DNA from: Chloroflexota bacterium
Lineage (GTDB): Bacteria > Chloroflexota > Limnocylindria > Limnocylindrales > CSP1-4
Length of the DNA stretch: 5,782 nt
Reading direction: 5' to 3'
Assembly: GCA_021789355.1 (NCBI GenBank)
Contig: JAJYJR010000402.1
Coordinates: 1 to 5,782, forward strand
The notes under the pieces are model-generated. The model ran no database searches. It worked only from the letters and a program-made list of their open reading frames with translations, and was not told the origin of the DNA. Each line of letters opens with the position of its first letter. Position 1 is the stretch's first letter. A program made the translations under genes and the position numbers. Of the stretch, positions 5,459-5,782 are shown piece by piece.

Positions 5459-5782
5459 ATGGCAGAGCACAGCAGCAGCCCGTTCCAGCGGCGATACCCG
5501 CCCGAGCTCAGAGAGCGGGCCGTCCGGATGGTCCAGGAGACCACGAGCGAGCGAGGTGAGCGCTTCGGGGTGGTCACCCGGGTGGCCCAGCAGCTCGGCA
5601 TCGGGCCCGAGTCCCTGCGCAAGTGGGTGAACCAGGCCGAGGTCGACGGCGGCAAGCGCTCCGGGCTGACCACCGAGGAGCGCGAGCGGATGAAGCAGCT
5701 CGAGCGCGAGAACCGCGAGCTGCGCCGGGCCAACGAGATCCTCAAGAGCGCCGCAGTTTTCTTTGGGGCGGAGCTCGACCGC
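5459..5782 (+). CDS. IS3-family transposase OrfA (3' end beyond window)
   Basis: The 108 codons visible encode a typical IS3/IS911-type OrfA, whose usual length is about 100-120 residues. FQRRYPPELRERAVRMV (residues 9-25) opens the transposase-8/HTH domain. The helix-turn-helix runs from about 38 to 60 and ends in the diagnostic IGPESLRKWVNQAEVDGG. From 71 to 98 a charged coiled coil with leucines at 81, 88 and 95 forms the leucine zipper used for OrfA-OrfB assembly, ending in RRANEILKSAAVFFGAELDR. OrfA binds the terminal repeats. In this family the catalytic DDE protein is made by a -1 frameshift into OrfB, which should begin just past the window. The T-rich run in the last 30 bases (5756-5763) stands out in this GC-rich gene and is a conceivable slippage site. 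The visible part looks intact, implying a recent or active element. Confidence 0.92.
   Translation, partial: MAEHSSSPFQRRYPPELRERAVRMVQETTSERGERFGVVTRVAQQLGIGPESLRKWVNQAEVDGGKRSGLTTEERERMKQLERENRELRRANEILKSAAVFFGAELDR

Larger units (their letters stand above)
5407..5782 (+). mobile_element. Left end of an IS3-family insertion sequence (continues beyond the window)
   Basis: The element's probable left terminal repeat begins with TGAACCGCCC at 5407-5416, starting with the TG dinucleotide usual for IS3-family ends and lying 52 bases before the transposase OrfA start. The flanking bases GCG (5404-5406) may be part of a 3-4 bp target duplication, which cannot be tested because the right end is outside the window. 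Only the left end, the ribosome site and OrfA up to codon 108 are seen. The exact first base is inferred from the pattern. Confidence 0.7.

Noticed and set aside
5217..5630. Plus-strand open frame crossing the left end of the insertion sequence
   Set aside because: It runs across the IS boundary and overlaps OrfA in another frame; the composition is not protein-like.

Overview
The window is GC-rich throughout, with G/C-rich third codon positions in the real genes and occasional GTG/TTG starts. Together with protein sequences that resemble actinobacterial relatives, this suggests a high-GC actinomycete-like bacterium, possibly a soil or aquatic Thermoleophilia-type lineage; that placement is inference from the sequence alone. 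The window reads as accessory DNA on one side of a tRNA gene rather than as ordinary core genome.

Left part, 1-1210, plus strand. The window opens inside a decayed sugar-metabolism locus. A stub of a SIS-domain sugar isomerase/deaminase is joined in frame to a ROK-family sugar-kinase-like gene. That gene is broken by two frameshifts (near 281 and 846) and appears to carry an in-frame internal deletion near 750. Behind this wreck stands an intact tRNA-Pro with anticodon CGG and an encoded CCA end (1134-1210), with its own probable -10 box and a small hairpin-forming leader.

Middle, 1211-3537. After about 200 bases of non-coding, hairpin-bearing DNA comes a convergent minus-strand gene. It encodes a SIR2-family protein with an intact NAD-binding/NADase motif set and a long helical, TPR-like C-terminal half, an architecture typical of abortive-infection NADases. 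Its start is abnormal: the first Rossmann strand lies upstream of any usable start in that frame, and the nearest ATG (3084-3086) is one base out of frame, so a one-base insertion near 3059-3060 is likely. The 450 bases upstream of it hold no gene I can support, only a probable coding remnant.

Right part, 3538-5195, minus strand. A complete two-gene AbiE-type (type IV) toxin-antitoxin operon lies here: an AbiEi-like winged-helix antitoxin followed, with a 4-base ATGA overlap, by an AbiEii-like nucleotidyltransferase toxin. Two inverted repeats upstream of the antitoxin gene are candidate operators. The window closes with the left end of an IS3-family insertion sequence (from about 5407) and most of its OrfA transposase gene.

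Taken together, this is a tRNA-adjacent island in which two phage-defence-type modules (SIR2 NADase and AbiE) sit between a degraded metabolic locus and an insertion sequence. The two modules probably act independently; nothing in the sequence shows that they form one system.
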